Below are positions 24,401 through 36,152 of a stretch of 64,000 nt of DNA, one piece after another. The notes under the pieces are model-generated. The model was not told where the DNA came from, did not search any database, and saw only the letters and a list, made by a program, of their open reading frames with translations. Each line of letters opens with the position of its first letter. Position 1 is the stretch's first letter. Location: contig NSJX01000054.1 in the NCBI GenBank assembly GCA_002286715.1, positions 106,914 to 170,913 of the forward strand, written 5' to 3'. This DNA is from Dentipellis sp. KUC8613 (taxonomy: Eukaryota; Basidiomycota; Agaricomycetes; Russulales; Hericiaceae). Position numbers and translations under genes: made by a program.

Positions 24401-27400
24401 GGTAGCTCAACACCGCCGCCCACAGAGCCTCCCGCAACCCTCCACCTCACCACCGGGCGCAAAATCTCCCCCTTCCTCCAAGCCCTCATCATCTTCCAAA
24501 AACGCATCTACATCGCGCGCCGCAGCTGGCTCACGCCGCTCATCCTCGTCCTCGTCGCCATCGCCGGGTCCTGCATCCCGCTCTTCTTCATCGCCGGCCG
24601 CGCGCAGTCCTGCACGACGCGCTTCCGCAACACGACCCTCGTCCCGCTCTACCTGCCCGAGTCGACGCTCAATTTCCTTGCGTTCACGCCGGAGGAGGAC
24701 ATCCTGCAGTCGCCGCCTGGGCTGCTGTCGTCGCTGGGCCCGACGGCGGCGGCGCTGAGGACGCGCAATATCCCCGACAATGCAACGTTCGTGCAGACGG
24801 TGCAGCAGAACTTTCTGAACCTCTCCCGAGGCGGTATATCGCTCGATGCGCAGACGGGTCAGGCGCTCGTGGCCTGGGAAGCGAGTCCGCCAGGGAACAC
24901 GGGCCCGGTCATGCTCAACCTCGCGTCGAATCTCCTGTACAACCGCGCGCTGAACAGCTCGGGGAGTGCAGGACCGGGACCAAGCCTTATCATGGCGAAC
25001 TATGAGGACTTCCCGCCGGTGGATGCGGGGACGCTCGTCGCGCTCAAGTGGATCGCGTTTTTCGGGGCAGCTATGGTAGGCATTCACCTCCTTCTCAGAT
25101 TCGCTGCATAGTAGAATCTGATGGACATGCGCTTAGGCGGTGTATCCGGCATTCTTCGCGCTCTACGTGTCGCAGGAGCGGCGCTCGTCGGTGCAGGCCA
25201 TGCAGCTCTCGAACGGGCTGTCGAACCCCGTCGGGCTGTGGATCGGGCACCTGTTGTTCGACTCGATGTTCGTGCTGTTTTTGTCGACGGTGATTATCAT
25301 CGTGTTTGCGGCGGCGTCTAACCAGTTTCATGGGCTCGGCTTCGTCGTGAGTAGAGTCGATGATGATTTTTGCTGTTATTTTGCTGACCTGCATCCGGGT
25401 TCCTGTAGTGGCTCATACTGGTGCTGTATGGGATCGTGGGCGCATTATTCTCGTATTGTGTGTCGCTGGCTACGGCGTCGCCGCTGGCTGCGTTTGCTGC
25501 TGCTGCAGGGTATCAGATCATTGTGTTCATAGTACGTAGCTCTCCTTTGTTCGATTCGCACTAATCCCTCATATTGGTTACAGCTATACCTCGCTGCATA
25601 CTTACTGACGCTCACATATGCGAAGACGTCCCAAGCGGCATCTATCATCTCCATTCTCCGTAAGGTTCCGCTCATCCACTGAACTCAATCGTCGCTAACA
25701 ACTAGCCTGCAGACTTTACGATGTCCATTATAGCACCAGTCGCAAGCGTCGTAAGTTTTCGTCACATCTTGTACTGCAATTTCTAAAAAAATGTTATCCA
25801 CAGATGAGAGCCGCATTCGTCTCGGTCAACCTCTTCTCTCTACTTTGTAGCCACTCCGAACCCATCACCACTTCCGCGTTCGGCAGCATACTGCGGTACG
25901 GCGGGCCCATCGCCTACCTCATTGTCTACGGCATCACGCTCTTCATCGTCCTCGTCTGGGTCGACTCCGGCTCCATCCTCCCGCGCAACCTCACTCCCCA
26001 CCGCCGCCCGCACTCACGCCGCTCAAGCGCCGATCTTGATGCCTTCGAGAGCGACGAGGCGAAGATGCAGCAGGGCGTCGAGGACGAGGTGGAGAAGGTC
26101 GCAGAGTCAGACGACGCACTGCGCGTGCTGCACGTCTCGAAGACGTTCGGGCGGGGCAGGGCGGCCGAGAAGGTCGTGGACGACGTCAGCCTCGGCGTCG
26201 CGCGCGACACCATCTTCGCGCTCCTCGGGCCCAACGGCGCGGGCAAGACGACCACGTTCAACATCATCCGTACGTCCGCCTCCTTCTTCCCCCCGCTACA
26301 CCTGTCAACCGAGCGTCCACACGACACACAGGCGGCGACGTCGTGCCCGAAGAGGGCGACGTGCGCCTGAACGGCGTCTCCGTCGTGCACCACCCGCAGA
26401 GCGCGCGCCTCGCGCTCGGCGTGTGCCCGCAGTTCACGGCGATCGACGCGCAGATGAGCGTGCGGCAGCACCTCGCGGTGTACGGGCTGCTCAAGGGCCT
26501 GCGCCGCGGCGCGGAGGTGCGGCGCGACGTCGACGCGCTCATGCGCGCGACGGGGCTCGATCTGTATGCGGAGCGGCTGGCGAGCCAGCTGTCGGGGGGA
26601 AACCAGCGGAAGCTGGCGTTGGCGATTGCGCTCATTGGTGCGTCTTGCTTGTGTCTGGTTCTAGGACAGGGACTGGTCGGGTTGGGTGGACGCTGACGGG
26701 TGCTGGATGTAGGCAACCCGTCGGTCGTGCTCATCGACGAGTTCTCGACGGGTGTGGATGCGAAGATGAAGCGCGAGATGTGGATCACACTGCGTAAAGT
26801 GGCAGTGGGAAAAGCGATAGTTATCACCACCCGTACGCACCAATATCAGTGCTCCGCATGCGACATCCCGCACCACTGACGGTGCCTTCATATCCCACAC
26901 AGATTCGATGGAAGAGGCGTCAGCCCTGGCCCACAAAGTCGGCATTTTAGCAAAACGCATGCTCGGTGCGTCCGACTCGGAGCCGCTGCGTCGAATTCAC
27001 CGACCGTGAGCTAACGTACGCGTCGTGTGTGGCGGTGCATCTCACAGCCGTGGGGACGACCGCGTCCCTCGCCGCGCGCTACGCCGGATACGAGGTGCAT
27101 TTCTCCTGCCGCTCGCGCGAAGACGTGGCCCGTGCCCAGCGGCTGATGGCGACGGTCCCGGGCGCACGCATGGCGGACGACGTCGCGACGCGGTTCGAGG
27201 TGCCCGTGACGGCGAGCGCGGGCTCGGGCGCGGACGGGCCCAGGCTGACGCTCGCGCAGCTGTTCCGTGCGCTCGCGGCGCACGACGACTTTGCGGAGTA
27301 CACGGTCGAGAAGGCGACGCTGGAGAGCGTGTTTCTGAAGGTGATTCGCGAGAACGATGTGCGCGAGGAGGACCAGCGCGGGGGGCGTGGGCGAGGCCGT

Positions 27401-27424
27401 GCGCGCTGGTGGCGGCTCTGTTGA
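21441..27424 (+). CDS. ABCA-type full ABC transporter
   Basis: Complete 1636-residue full transporter (TMD-NBD-TMD-NBD). Nineteen exons sum to 4911 nt in frame. It starts at ATG 21441 with FRQFGVLFWKNWIVLSKHPL, the usual ABCA amino-terminal helix lead-in. A large extracellular loop follows TM1 (to about residue 235), then the TM bundle. NBD1 has Walker A GSNGAGKST (about 523), signature LSGGQKRK (about 618), Walker B IVLVDE followed by CTSGVD, and H-loop FTTH. The second half starts at IFQKRIYIARRSWLTPL, has its own ectoloop and TM set, and ends in NBD2 with GPNGAGKTT (about 1335), LSGGNQRK (about 1434), VVLIDEFSTGVD and ITTH. Subfamily A transporters move lipids or other hydrophobic compounds across plasma or endomembranes. 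All catalytic motifs are intact. Several exons are very short (17, 38 and 40 nt). Confidence 0.93.
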
Positions 27425-28030
27425 CGACGTCTAGACTTTATTCGAGGCCAGGGTCGCCTGTACAGGCTATCATACATTTATACGGCCTGTGGTACAGGGT
27501 CCAATAACGAATCTGCACAGCAGGTGTCGCGGGCAGTTTGTTTGCGGTGATGTCCGGCGTCGATCTGTCTCGATGGCCGGCATGCCCATTGCCACTTCGG
27601 CGAAAACGATAAGTAAAAAGGCAAACGGAAGCAAATTTCCGACAATAGGTCAGCAGAAGGGGTCTCGTGCTCGTAGGTACAGTACTCGAGCTTCACTTTT
27701 GTAGACGTTGAATGGAAGTGCGCACACGAGCTTGCTTGTAAACTATAGTTAGGCCCTATCCACGAATCACAGCCTGTTGAATAGGAGACTTTTGCCTTGT
27801 ATGGCTCGGCTAAGAATAAGTATTCGATCAGCCAGGGACATTCTGCCTCGTGGAGATGGGCGCCATGAATTGAAATGATTCAGAGTTCGCTTGGATACCC
27901 TACAAACACGCACCAACCATCACCCTCCTTCGCTCTTTTCTTCTGCTCTGCTCTCTTCTCTTGGCTTGACTTGCTTTCTTTCTTCTTCTTGGCGTAGGCT
28001 ACTAACGACTGTATACCCCCCGAGGAATAG
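27425..28030. promoter_or_regulatory. Intergenic with pyrimidine-rich leader of the CorA gene
   Basis: No gene is seen. Bases of about 27910-27995 are strongly CT-rich on the coding strand, ending in a CTACTAAC branch-point-like sequence and an AG directly before the ATG at 28031. A promoter with a pyrimidine tract and possibly a 5' UTR intron is inferred. Confidence 0.4.
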
Positions 28031-30408
28031 ATGCCTCGCGAAAATAGCTTCTCCGACTCGGACGGCCGCTCGTTGACCCCAGACCTCGAGGACGAGGACG
28101 ACCGCGAGCGCCAGGAAGAAATGGACCTCCCCGCACCGTCGCCCTTGGCAGCACGCCCGCCCCAGCTGCTGGTCAACGACTTTTCGACGCCGCCGGTAGC
28201 GTCGACCCACGCGCACGGCGCCGCCGCCCTCAGCCCGCGCTCGCCCTCCATCGCCTCCGCCCGCAGCCCGAGGAGCCCGCGCGCGGCGCGCAACCCGTCC
28301 GTGCGCGCGAACGCAACGCCCAAGGATCGCTTCAAAGCGTCCGTGCGCAAGGTCATCGCGATGCACCGCACGTCGACGATGATGTCGCGCGGGAACGTCG
28401 GCGCCGAGCCCGGCATCGACGTGCGCCGCTCGAGCGCGTACATGACCTATGGCCACATCCGCCAGAAGTGCATGATCGACATCGTCGACTACTCCCCGCT
28501 GCGCGCGAGCTCGGGCCGCATGACGAACACCGAGTTCGTGCGCTACCTCCAGGACCCCAAGGCCAGCGAGCGCGAGCCGTGGGTGCGCGTGCGGTGGATC
28601 AATGTTGGGGGCATCAGCTGGGACATCATTAGTGCGCTGGCACTCAAATATGGTGAGCTGTCGCCCTCGGTGCGTTGGCATGCTGTCGGTGTTCATTTAT
28701 GACTGTGGGCAGATCTGCACCCCCTGGCGCTCGAGGACCTGCTGCACCAGCGCGGGCACTCCCGCTCAAAGTCCGACTACTACCCCCAGCACCTCTTCAT
28801 CCGGACGCTCTGCCATACGCTCGCCTCCGCGCCGACGCAGTATGACTTCGGCTCGCACTACGCCCGTGGGGGCACGCCCTCGTCCACGATGTCGGGCAAG
28901 ACGTTCACGAACCTCCCACGGTCTGCATCGCCCGTGCAGATGGACGAGAAGATCGGCATTGCGGACGAGTCGGAGGAGAACCTCGAGGGGTACGGCGACG
29001 GCGACGGCCTTGCGCTCGAGCCTGAGCTGGAGAGCCCTCCGCCGCGCAGGGGGTTGTTCGGGCGCCGTCAGACGACGGCCGACTCTGAGCACGGCGGGAA
29101 GCCGTCGTCCATCCTCGCGAAGAAGCGCAAGCAGGCGGCGACGGCGATCACGCTCGACCAGCTCAAGAAGGGCGAGCGCGTGAACGTGCACATCGCGCCC
29201 ATGTGCATATTCTTGTTCCGTGATGGTGCGTGCTGCATTTTCGCTGGTGATGTGCTCCTACCGGCGGCTCATAGCGAGAGGCAGGCACGGTTATATCGAT
29301 ACATCCGGATGCGAACCTCGATCTCACCGCCCCCATTGCTGGCCGTGTGAGGCAGCGCGATACATCGCTGCGCAAGACGGCCGATGCGTCCTTGCTCGTC
29401 GAGTCTTTGCTTGATCTGAGTACGTTTACATTCCGAATATCTATTTGCCACTCTTCTGACCGGGTATGTGCACTTGCCAGTTGTTGATTCGGCACTTGAA
29501 ATCGTGGACGAGTATCACACAAGGATCAACAAGCTCGAGCGCCAGATTCTCATCAAGCCTAAGGTCAAGACAGTGCGCGATCGTAAGCCTTCCTCAATAA
29601 TGTCTTGTTAGCACGTTCTTATAAACTTCTTCATCCAGTGCACATCCTGTCTGGCGACTTGATTCTGCACAAACGCACCCTGGGCCCAATCAAGACACTA
29701 GTCTACGGCCTGAGGCGATACGACGTCGACCGCTGCGCGGCGCTCATCGACTCAACCAAGCCCATCGAGGACCAGAAGGTCGTTGGGTTTATGAGCCACA
29801 AGTCGAAAATCTACCTTGCGGACGTGCATGACCACATGGAGTACGTCCTCACCAGTCTCGACATGTACGCGGACATGTCGGAGAACTTGATCAACTACAC
29901 GTTCAATGTGAGTGCGACTTTGGCTGTGTCTGAGGGTGGAGTGCTGATGCGCCTGGTGTAGATGGCGTCGTATGAGATGAACGAGGTTATGCGCCGGCTG
30001 ACGCTCGTCACTATCGTCTGTCTTCCGCTGACTCTGCTCACGGGTTACTTCGTACGTACCTCTTTTATCCTTCATGACCGTCCCACCAATGTCGGCGCAT
30101 CTTTTAGGGAATGAACTTCAATGTCATGTGGTCCGTCCAGCAGCACAGCGATGTCCTGTAAGTCTTCTATACTTCTGCGTCCATGTTCTCGTCATTGACC
30201 TAAGTATCTCACAGCTTCTGGATCATCGCACTCCCCGTCATGGCCATCGTCATCCCGATGTTCGTATACCCCGACTTCCAGCGCATGGTGCACTACATCA
30301 GCAAGCGCATGGTCGCGCAGAAGGTTAAGAAGGTATGCTACCCCATCCAGTCTTGTCAGCAGTCGCTAATAATCCGCCTGGTGCACCAAGGAGTACAAGC
30401 ACGAATAA
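28031..30408 (+). CDS. CorA-like magnesium transporter
   Basis: 638 residues in nine exons (1917 nt, in frame): 28031-28652, 28713-29225, 29285-29419, 29481-29582, 29639-29907, 29962-30051, 30108-30157, 30215-30332 and 30391-30408. The N-terminal 130 residues are disordered (Ser/Pro/Arg-rich). A cytosolic CorA domain follows, including HPLALEDLLHQRGHSRSK and the long helix with ALEIVDEYHTRINKLERQ. Two C-terminal TM helices flank the signature TGYFGMNF, so the G-M-N motif of CorA channels is present, split by an intron between TGYF and GMNF. The C terminus is a short Lys-rich tail (KVKKEYKHE). It could act at the plasma membrane (Alr-like) or vacuole (Mnr2-like); the long N-terminal extension fits either. 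Homopentameric Mg2+ uptake is known for the family. Confidence 0.9.
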
Positions 30409-31243
30409 ATACCCCGCGTATACCCCTGCGATCAGTCTCGCACCCCGCACCCCCGCCCACACCTCTGTACGGCTCACGGACTGCTGACCCCGGATCTCTG
30501 TTGTTCTCGTAATGTGGAATCTACCGCCCAGTGCCCATCTACAAATAGCAAATAGCAAATCACAAAGAGCAAACTGCAATGCACCGACGCCCCATGCCAT
30601 ATTTATATCCCCGGGGCCTACCTCACCTCCCGCCGCTCGCTCTCGCTCTCCGCCCCGCCCCGCTATCACTTCGCATGTCACAAATTGATCTTGATCGCAC
30701 GATACGTCTCGCTCAGACCCCGTTACCCGTTACCCGTTACTCGTTACCCGCTATCTTACATATACATACCTCATACCTCTTGTTCGACCTGACCCGTCTT
30801 GGTCCTGGTTCTTGGTTCTTGGTTCTCGATTCCCAGTCGTGCCGTCGCTATAAGCACTCGCGGCTGGAAGATTCAAGAAAGACCCTCACGTCACGCATAT
30901 ATGCATATACTCATAGTCTTTGTACGCCTTTTTCACCGCGGCCTGCCTGCGCTTGGTTGGACTGGATTTAATTTAATGCGCGGTCGTCGATGCGCGATTA
31001 CGACAAGTGGGTGCTCTGGGAGTACTGTGCTTTGCTTGAGGTGCTGGTGTCTGGTAAGCTACTGGGACTGGAGAGCGACAAAGACAGGGTTTGGCGGGAA
31101 GGGTGTATGCGCTCACGTGAGGACGGGGAGAGACACGTGACCTCCTCGCGCTCTGTGCGACGCGACGCGTGCGGTGTCTCCTTGCATACACTCACTCACC
31201 AGTCAACTATCTCCCTCACTTATATCATCTATCCTAGTCAACG
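30409..31243. other. Intergenic with short heptamer repeat
   Basis: No gene is seen. Bases 30721-30751 are about four imperfect copies of CGTTACC, and nearby (30805-30830) GGTTCTT is repeated. CT-rich stretches near 30625-30665 and 31190-31235 look like promoter sequence for the Swi5 gene. Confidence 0.4.
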
Positions 31244-31734
31244 ATGCACGTTTACGTTTCAGCGAAGGTGCGCCTGAATATAGACACGGACCTGCGGGGC
31301 TTACATTGACCGGCGCACAGAGGCAGGAAGCCCGCATCGCGGAGCTGCAGGCGGAGGTGCAGAAGCTCGAGGTGCAGCTTGGGTACGTGGCTTGTAGGCC
31401 TTTGTAATTTGTGCATGCTGAAACCTCAATGGGCGATATAGGGAGGGCGAGGATGCGGACAAGATTGTATCGCGACATATTCGGCTTTTGCATCGGTACA
31501 ATGAGGCGAAGGACGCCGCGCAGGTAAGCCTACCCCCCCTTCTCTTACAGGAGTGCTAATATTGCGCTTCCAGATTCTAATGGGAAAGGTGAGCCATAAT
31601 GCCGTGATGCGGGGATCTCTGCTGACGGGGGCTTGATGTATGGGCGCATATATGCGCGTGATCAGTTGGCTGGGCATAAGCAGACGACGATCCGGCAGGT
31701 GCACGAGGATTTTGGGATGGAGGATGAGGACTAG
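31244..31734 (+). CDS. swi5: Swi5/Sae3-like recombination accessory protein
   Basis: Very small gene: 83 residues from five exons, 31244-31267, 31321-31382, 31442-31523, 31574-31588 (15 nt) and 31666-31734 (252 nt, in frame). It begins MHVYVSAKRQEARIAELQ, then a coiled coil (AELQAEVQKLEVQLG), then the family core IRLLHRYNEAKDAAQ, ILMGKLAGHKQTTIRQ and a short acidic C terminus (DFGMEDED). Length and the LHRYNE-KDAAQ-LMG-LA pattern fit Swi5, which with Sfr1 loads and stabilises Rad51 and Dmc1 filaments during recombination repair and meiosis. Exon 1 is chosen because the AAG/GTGCGC donor joins in phase 0 to AGG; an alternative upstream start cannot be excluded. Confidence 0.82.
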
Positions 31735-31911
31735 TACTACAAGGGGTTGTATTCACGGTGTATACTGGCTCAATTACAGCTTGACCTGAGTAAATCGCTT
31801 GAAAGCTGATACAACGAACCCTCTTCTTCGCCGTCACCATACGAGATAAGCAGGATAAAATACAACAGAGCAACAACATCACCGAGACCCACCCGCTCTC
31901 AGCTCTCACCA

Positions 31912-33621
31912 TCACTCGAAGAAGATCTCCCACTTGCCCCGCCTTCCCACCTGCAAATTGCTCTTCGCCTGCCTCGGCCCCACCACGAACGGCACGTCCA
32001 GATCGAACGCCACTCTCGACCCATCGGCCCCCACCATCCCGTCCATCTTACTTCCAAACGAAAGCAGCTTGATCCTCCCATCGCACGGCGCATCCCTCTT
32101 CCTCCTCTCCTCGTACCCGACCCGCACCTCGACCTCATTACCCTGACCATCGACCGCATCAAATGCCGCATAACACATATCCGGCATCCCAACGGGCCTG
32201 AGGAGCGTATACTGCGCGCCATCCAGATCCGCGCAGATCGTCGGCACGCTGAGCACATTTCGCACTACGGCCGCTGTCTCTTTGCAGAGGCACGCAAACG
32301 TCATCTGAGAGGAGCGGTCTGGAAGGACCGTGCAGATGCGCACAAGGAGCGCATGCGGGAGGCGCGCAAGGCGGTTGTTCTCCGCTAACAGAAACTCGCC
32401 GTCCCCACTGGAAAGAAGGAGCCGGCCTTCCGAATCAGTGGCTTGCAGGAACTTTGGGAGCGCATCTTTGTCGAAGCGGGCGCAGAGGCGCGCGAGTGCG
32501 ACAAGGCCAGGCGTGGTGGGCGAAGGCATAAGACCATGCCGCGACGGGAGGAACGGCAGCGGCGCGCTGTGCGTCCAGCGCTCGCCCGCGTTCTTGCGTG
32601 TTGGGCCCCGGAAGCGCACGACGACGATGTGCGCGCCGGAGATGAGGATGCCGTGGACGACACTGTGCGGGCGGTCCGACGTGCAGATGGCCTTTGCGAG
32701 CTGCGTCACGCCCATGCGCAGGTTGGGCTTGTCATCGAGATGTGACCAGATGAGCACGCAGAGGTTGTGCCGTGGCCAGAGGAGCGCCTCAGGGTTCCCG
32801 ATGTCGATGTCCTTTGGGAGCGTGTATGGGGTGCTGCAGTAGGCCATCGGGTACGCTGCGAGGAAGACGATGCCGTGCAGGAGCGCGGCGAGCGGCGGGG
32901 GCATGTCTTTCGGTGCTGACACCCGCTCGAGCGTGCATAAGAGCCGCGCATGCTCGTCGTCCGCGACGACGTTCCCGACGAGCGTCTCGAGCAGGCGTAT
33001 GCGGACGGTGTCCTGCGGCGTCGGTTCCGGCGTTGTCCCCAGCACGCGGTGTATGTCCTGCGGCCCCCGACGGAAGAAATACTCGTACTCCCGCATCTGG
33101 CCCGCGAAATAGCGCGGCGGGGACGCGTTCCACGCGTAGTGGTACAGTGCACCAGGTAGGGGAGCGGGGTGCCCGTACGCGTCGCAGCCGATGTAGCGCT
33201 CGAGATGAGGGAACGGTGGCATGTGGTCGAGGCGGAATATCGGCATGCCGTCGATGAGGAACGTCCGTGTATCGAGGTCAGCCTCGTATGCGCGGCCGTG
33301 CGGGCGCGGGAGCACACGCGTCTTGCACACGCTGAAGCCGGCGAATTCGGTCTCAGGCGGGGCGGCGCCGATGAAGCGCGAGTGGAGGGTGAGTTGGTGC
33401 TCGAGCCAGGCGCGGGTTGCGTGCGCCCACTTGTTGAAGGCGTCGCTGGCTGAGGGAGAGGGAATGGTACGCGAGCTGGTGCGGGATACGGGGACGACTC
33501 TGAATATGGCGTGGGGAACGTCGGCGAGAGTTGAGAGGGGAGGGGCGAGAGGCGCAATGGCGGTGTGCCAGATGAAGAAGAGTCCGCGATGGCGAAAGAT
33601 GTGATAGTCCCCGGTTGCCAT
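31912..33621 (-). CDS. F-box-like family protein, paralogue 1 (intronless)
   Basis: Single-exon 569-residue protein, one of three paralogues in the window. The family is not recognised by name. The N terminus reads GDYHIFRHRGLFFIWHTA. Internal blocks shared by all copies are a FLIDGMPIFRLDHMPP-type motif (about residues 135-150), a YIGCDAYGHP-type motif, and a His-rich, Pro-rich middle. Near residues 420-465 there is an F-box-like segment (NRLARLPHALLVRICTVLPD, then TFACLCKETAAVVR). The last about 100 residues carry a beta-rich domain of the type VEVRVGYEERRKRD-GRIKLLSFG. An F-box placed near the C terminus is unusual. If real, it would make this an SCF substrate adaptor, but that is inference. 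It lies about 0.7 kb from paralogue 2, with shared upstream sequence. Confidence 0.75.
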   Translation of the reverse strand: MATGDYHIFRHRGLFFIWHTAIAPLAPPLSTLADVPHAIFRVVPVSRTSSRTIPSPSASDAFNKWAHATRAWLEHQLTLHSRFIGAAPPETEFAGFSVCKTRVLPRPHGRAYEADLDTRTFLIDGMPIFRLDHMPPFPHLERYIGCDAYGHPAPLPGALYHYAWNASPPRYFAGQMREYEYFFRRGPQDIHRVLGTTPEPTPQDTVRIRLLETLVGNVVADDEHARLLCTLERVSAPKDMPPPLAALLHGIVFLAAYPMAYCSTPYTLPKDIDIGNPEALLWPRHNLCVLIWSHLDDKPNLRMGVTQLAKAICTSDRPHSVVHGILISGAHIVVVRFRGPTRKNAGERWTHSAPLPFLPSRHGLMPSPTTPGLVALARLCARFDKDALPKFLQATDSEGRLLLSSGDGEFLLAENNRLARLPHALLVRICTVLPDRSSQMTFACLCKETAAVVRNVLSVPTICADLDGAQYTLLRPVGMPDMCYAAFDAVDGQGNEVEVRVGYEERRKRDAPCDGRIKLLSFGSKMDGMVGADGSRVAFDLDVPFVVGPRQAKSNLQVGRRGKWEIFFE

Positions 33622-34313
33622 TGCGGCAAAAATACAAGGAGTTCCTCAGCAAGCACTGAGGATGGGGCGAAGGGTGGTAGCCGGAAGGGCGAAAGGGGAG
33701 CCGTACGGGGGATGTGGGGTTTATATGCAATTATGCCATTGTTCGACTGTAGCCGTGCCACCGGGACGGACAAAGGGATCGAGCGGGAACGTGACCCGCT
33801 CGTGCCCACGTTTTCGACATAAGATGCTGTCCGGCCTGACGTCTGTTGGCTGAATATAACTCTATACCTTACAGCCTGGGGTTGGCAACATTGAGGTGTT
33901 GACAATAGTTGCAGTCAGCCCGGGCGCACATTGCGAGATTGCGAGGCCTAGATGGAAAAAGCACTGGTTAGATGCAGAGCGCCATCACCATTTTTTCTGC
34001 AGCTTGACATCCCTAGAGTGGGTACGAAGAGATTCCAAAGCTGTTCGCTGTTCAAAGGATCGCTCGAGGAGTAGATTCTGCGATCTTACTGCCGGAGAAG
34101 TCCGGAAACCAGCCAGGCAAACTGCCGAAACGCACATGTTGTAGAAGATCGGTCACATGACAGAAACGCGTACAACCAGAATCTCCCTCGAGCACGTCTG
34201 AACTCGCCTGCCTGAAGTCAACGTCACAATCATAGGTACATAGGTATCATAGGTGCATAGAAACATAAGAGCAAAACAGATGACATCGAAAATAAGACCT
34301 AGCCAATACACCT
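33622..34313. other. Upstream region of paralogue 1, duplicated upstream of paralogue 2
   Basis: No gene. Patches near 33670-33800 and 34060-34170 resemble 36230-36370 and 36600-36720 respectively (shared pieces include GCCATTGTTC, CCGGGACG and CGAACGCAC-like words). The duplication that produced paralogues 1 and 2 therefore included about 0.5 kb of upstream DNA. Confidence 0.55.
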
Positions 34314-36152
34314 TCAAAACAGACTCTTGCCGACCTGAATGACGTTCTCCACTTCTTTGTCTTCCTCCTCCTCCTCATCTTGCTCAGCAGCAGCCTTCAT
34401 CATCAGCTTCTGCATCCCCTTCTCCAGACTCTCGCTCTGCATCACCGCAAACGGCACAAACATGTCCAATGCAACACCCACGCCATCCTCCCACACCGTC
34501 CCACACCCAAACGACAGCATCCGGATCCGCCCCTTCCACAGCATATCCCTTCTCCTCACATCCGCCCCTACCCACACCTCTACCTCGTTCCCTAGATCAT
34601 CTACCGCCTCAAACGCAGCATGCCACATCCCCGGCGCACCGACGGGCCTGAGCAGCGTGAACTGCATCCCCTCTGCGCTGACCGTCGGCACGTCGAGCGC
34701 TCCCCGCGCAAGCTCCGCTGTCTGCACACACAGATGCGCGAACGTCACCTGCGCACAGAGGTCGGGGAGGAACGCGCGGATGTTGGCCAGCACCGCGCAC
34801 GGGAGGCGCGCGAGGCGGTTGGCCTTGCCGAGCAGGAACCCGCCGTTCCCGGGGAGGAGGTACCGCGCGGTCGTGATCCCGCGCGGGAAGGACAGCCGGA
34901 GGAGCTTCGGCAGCGCGTCGGCGTCCGGGCGCGCGCAGAGGCGCGCGAGGGCGGCGAGGCCGGGTGTGGATGGTGAGTTTGCGTACCAGGACGGGAGGAA
35001 GGGGAGGGGCGGTGTGTGTGTGCAGCTGGTGGTGAGGGATCCGGAGGTGCTAGGCGCGCCTTTGATCTTGCTCTTGCCGCGGGAGATGCGCACGATGACG
35101 ATGTGCGGCCCGGAGATGAGGACGCCGTGCACGAGGAGCTCGCCGTCTTGGGTTTCCGCTTGCAGGACTTCTTGCGCAAGCCGTGCGACGCCGACGCGCA
35201 GACTGTGGTCGTCGTCGAGGTGGGTCCACACGAGCGCGCAGAGGTTGCTCCGGGGCCACTGCAGCTTCTCCGGGTCGCCGATGTCGATGTCCTTGTGGAC
35301 GGAGTATGCCGAGGTGCAGTACGCCATCGGGTACGCGGCGACGAAGACGAAGCCGTACAGCAGCGCCGCGAGCGGCGGCGGGATGTCCTCCGGCGCGGGC
35401 ACCTTCTCCTGCGCGCGCAGCAGCCGCGCGTGCTCCGCGTCCGCGACGAGGTTGCCCACGAGCACCTCCAGCATGCGCACGCGCGCCGCGTCCCGGTGCG
35501 TCACCGTCCTGCCCGCGGGCATATCAAGCACGCGGTGCGCCTCCTGCGTGCCGGAGTCGTGGAACAGGCGCTGGTACATGCGCAGCGCGCGCGGCGCGGC
35601 GGGCGGCGGGGGCACCTTCCACGCGTAGCGGAAGCGCAGGGGCGTGCCGCGCGCGCACGCGACGTGGCCGTACGCGTCGCGGCCGACGTACTGCGCGAGC
35701 GCGGCGCGCGGCGGCATGCGGTCGAGCCGGAAGAGCGGCATGCCGTCGACGTAGAACGTGCGCGCGTCGAGCGCGGCTTCGAAGGCGTGCGCGTGCGGCC
35801 GCGGGAGCACGCGCGCGGCGCAGATGCTGAAGCCCGCGTGCTCGGTCTCGAGCGGGCGCTTGCCGACGTGGTGCGAGTGCTGTGCGAGCAGGTTTTCGAG
35901 CCAGGCGCGCGTTGCGCGGGCCCATTTGGCGTAGGGGTCGTTCGGCGGCGGGGAGGCGACTTTGACGGTGGGCGAGGGGCGCGGGGAAGAGCAGGGCCCG
36001 CCGCGGCGCGGGGTGGGGATTCCGCTGGTTGTGCTGCCGGAGTGGGGGATGTCGATGAGTTTGGAGATGGGGGGTGCGAGGGGGGAGACGGCGGTGTGCC
36101 AGATGAAGTATAGTCCGCGGTGGCGGAAGATGTAGTAGTCTCCAGCTGCCAT
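34314..36152 (-). CDS. F-box-like family protein, paralogue 2 (intronless)
   Basis: Single-exon 612-residue paralogue of 31912-33621. It begins MAAGDYYIFRHRGLYFIWHT. Shared blocks are FYVDGMPLFRLDRMPP, YVGRDAYGHV, PLAALLYGFVFVAAYPMAYC, HGVLISGPHIVIVR and the F-box-like NRLARLPCAVLANIRAFLPD followed by TFAHLCVQTAELARG. It differs from copy 1 by a longer middle loop and an acidic, Glu-rich C-terminal tail (EQDEEEEEDKEVENVIQVG). Codon use is extremely GC-rich in the middle third. It is in tandem with copy 1, in the same orientation. The Copia element is inserted about 0.7 kb upstream of its start. Confidence 0.75.
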   Translation of the reverse strand: MAAGDYYIFRHRGLYFIWHTAVSPLAPPISKLIDIPHSGSTTSGIPTPRRGGPCSSPRPSPTVKVASPPPNDPYAKWARATRAWLENLLAQHSHHVGKRPLETEHAGFSICAARVLPRPHAHAFEAALDARTFYVDGMPLFRLDRMPPRAALAQYVGRDAYGHVACARGTPLRFRYAWKVPPPPAAPRALRMYQRLFHDSGTQEAHRVLDMPAGRTVTHRDAARVRMLEVLVGNLVADAEHARLLRAQEKVPAPEDIPPPLAALLYGFVFVAAYPMAYCTSAYSVHKDIDIGDPEKLQWPRSNLCALVWTHLDDDHSLRVGVARLAQEVLQAETQDGELLVHGVLISGPHIVIVRISRGKSKIKGAPSTSGSLTTSCTHTPPLPFLPSWYANSPSTPGLAALARLCARPDADALPKLLRLSFPRGITTARYLLPGNGGFLLGKANRLARLPCAVLANIRAFLPDLCAQVTFAHLCVQTAELARGALDVPTVSAEGMQFTLLRPVGAPGMWHAAFEAVDDLGNEVEVWVGADVRRRDMLWKGRIRMLSFGCGTVWEDGVGVALDMFVPFAVMQSESLEKGMQKLMMKAAAEQDEEEEEDKEVENVIQVGKSLF

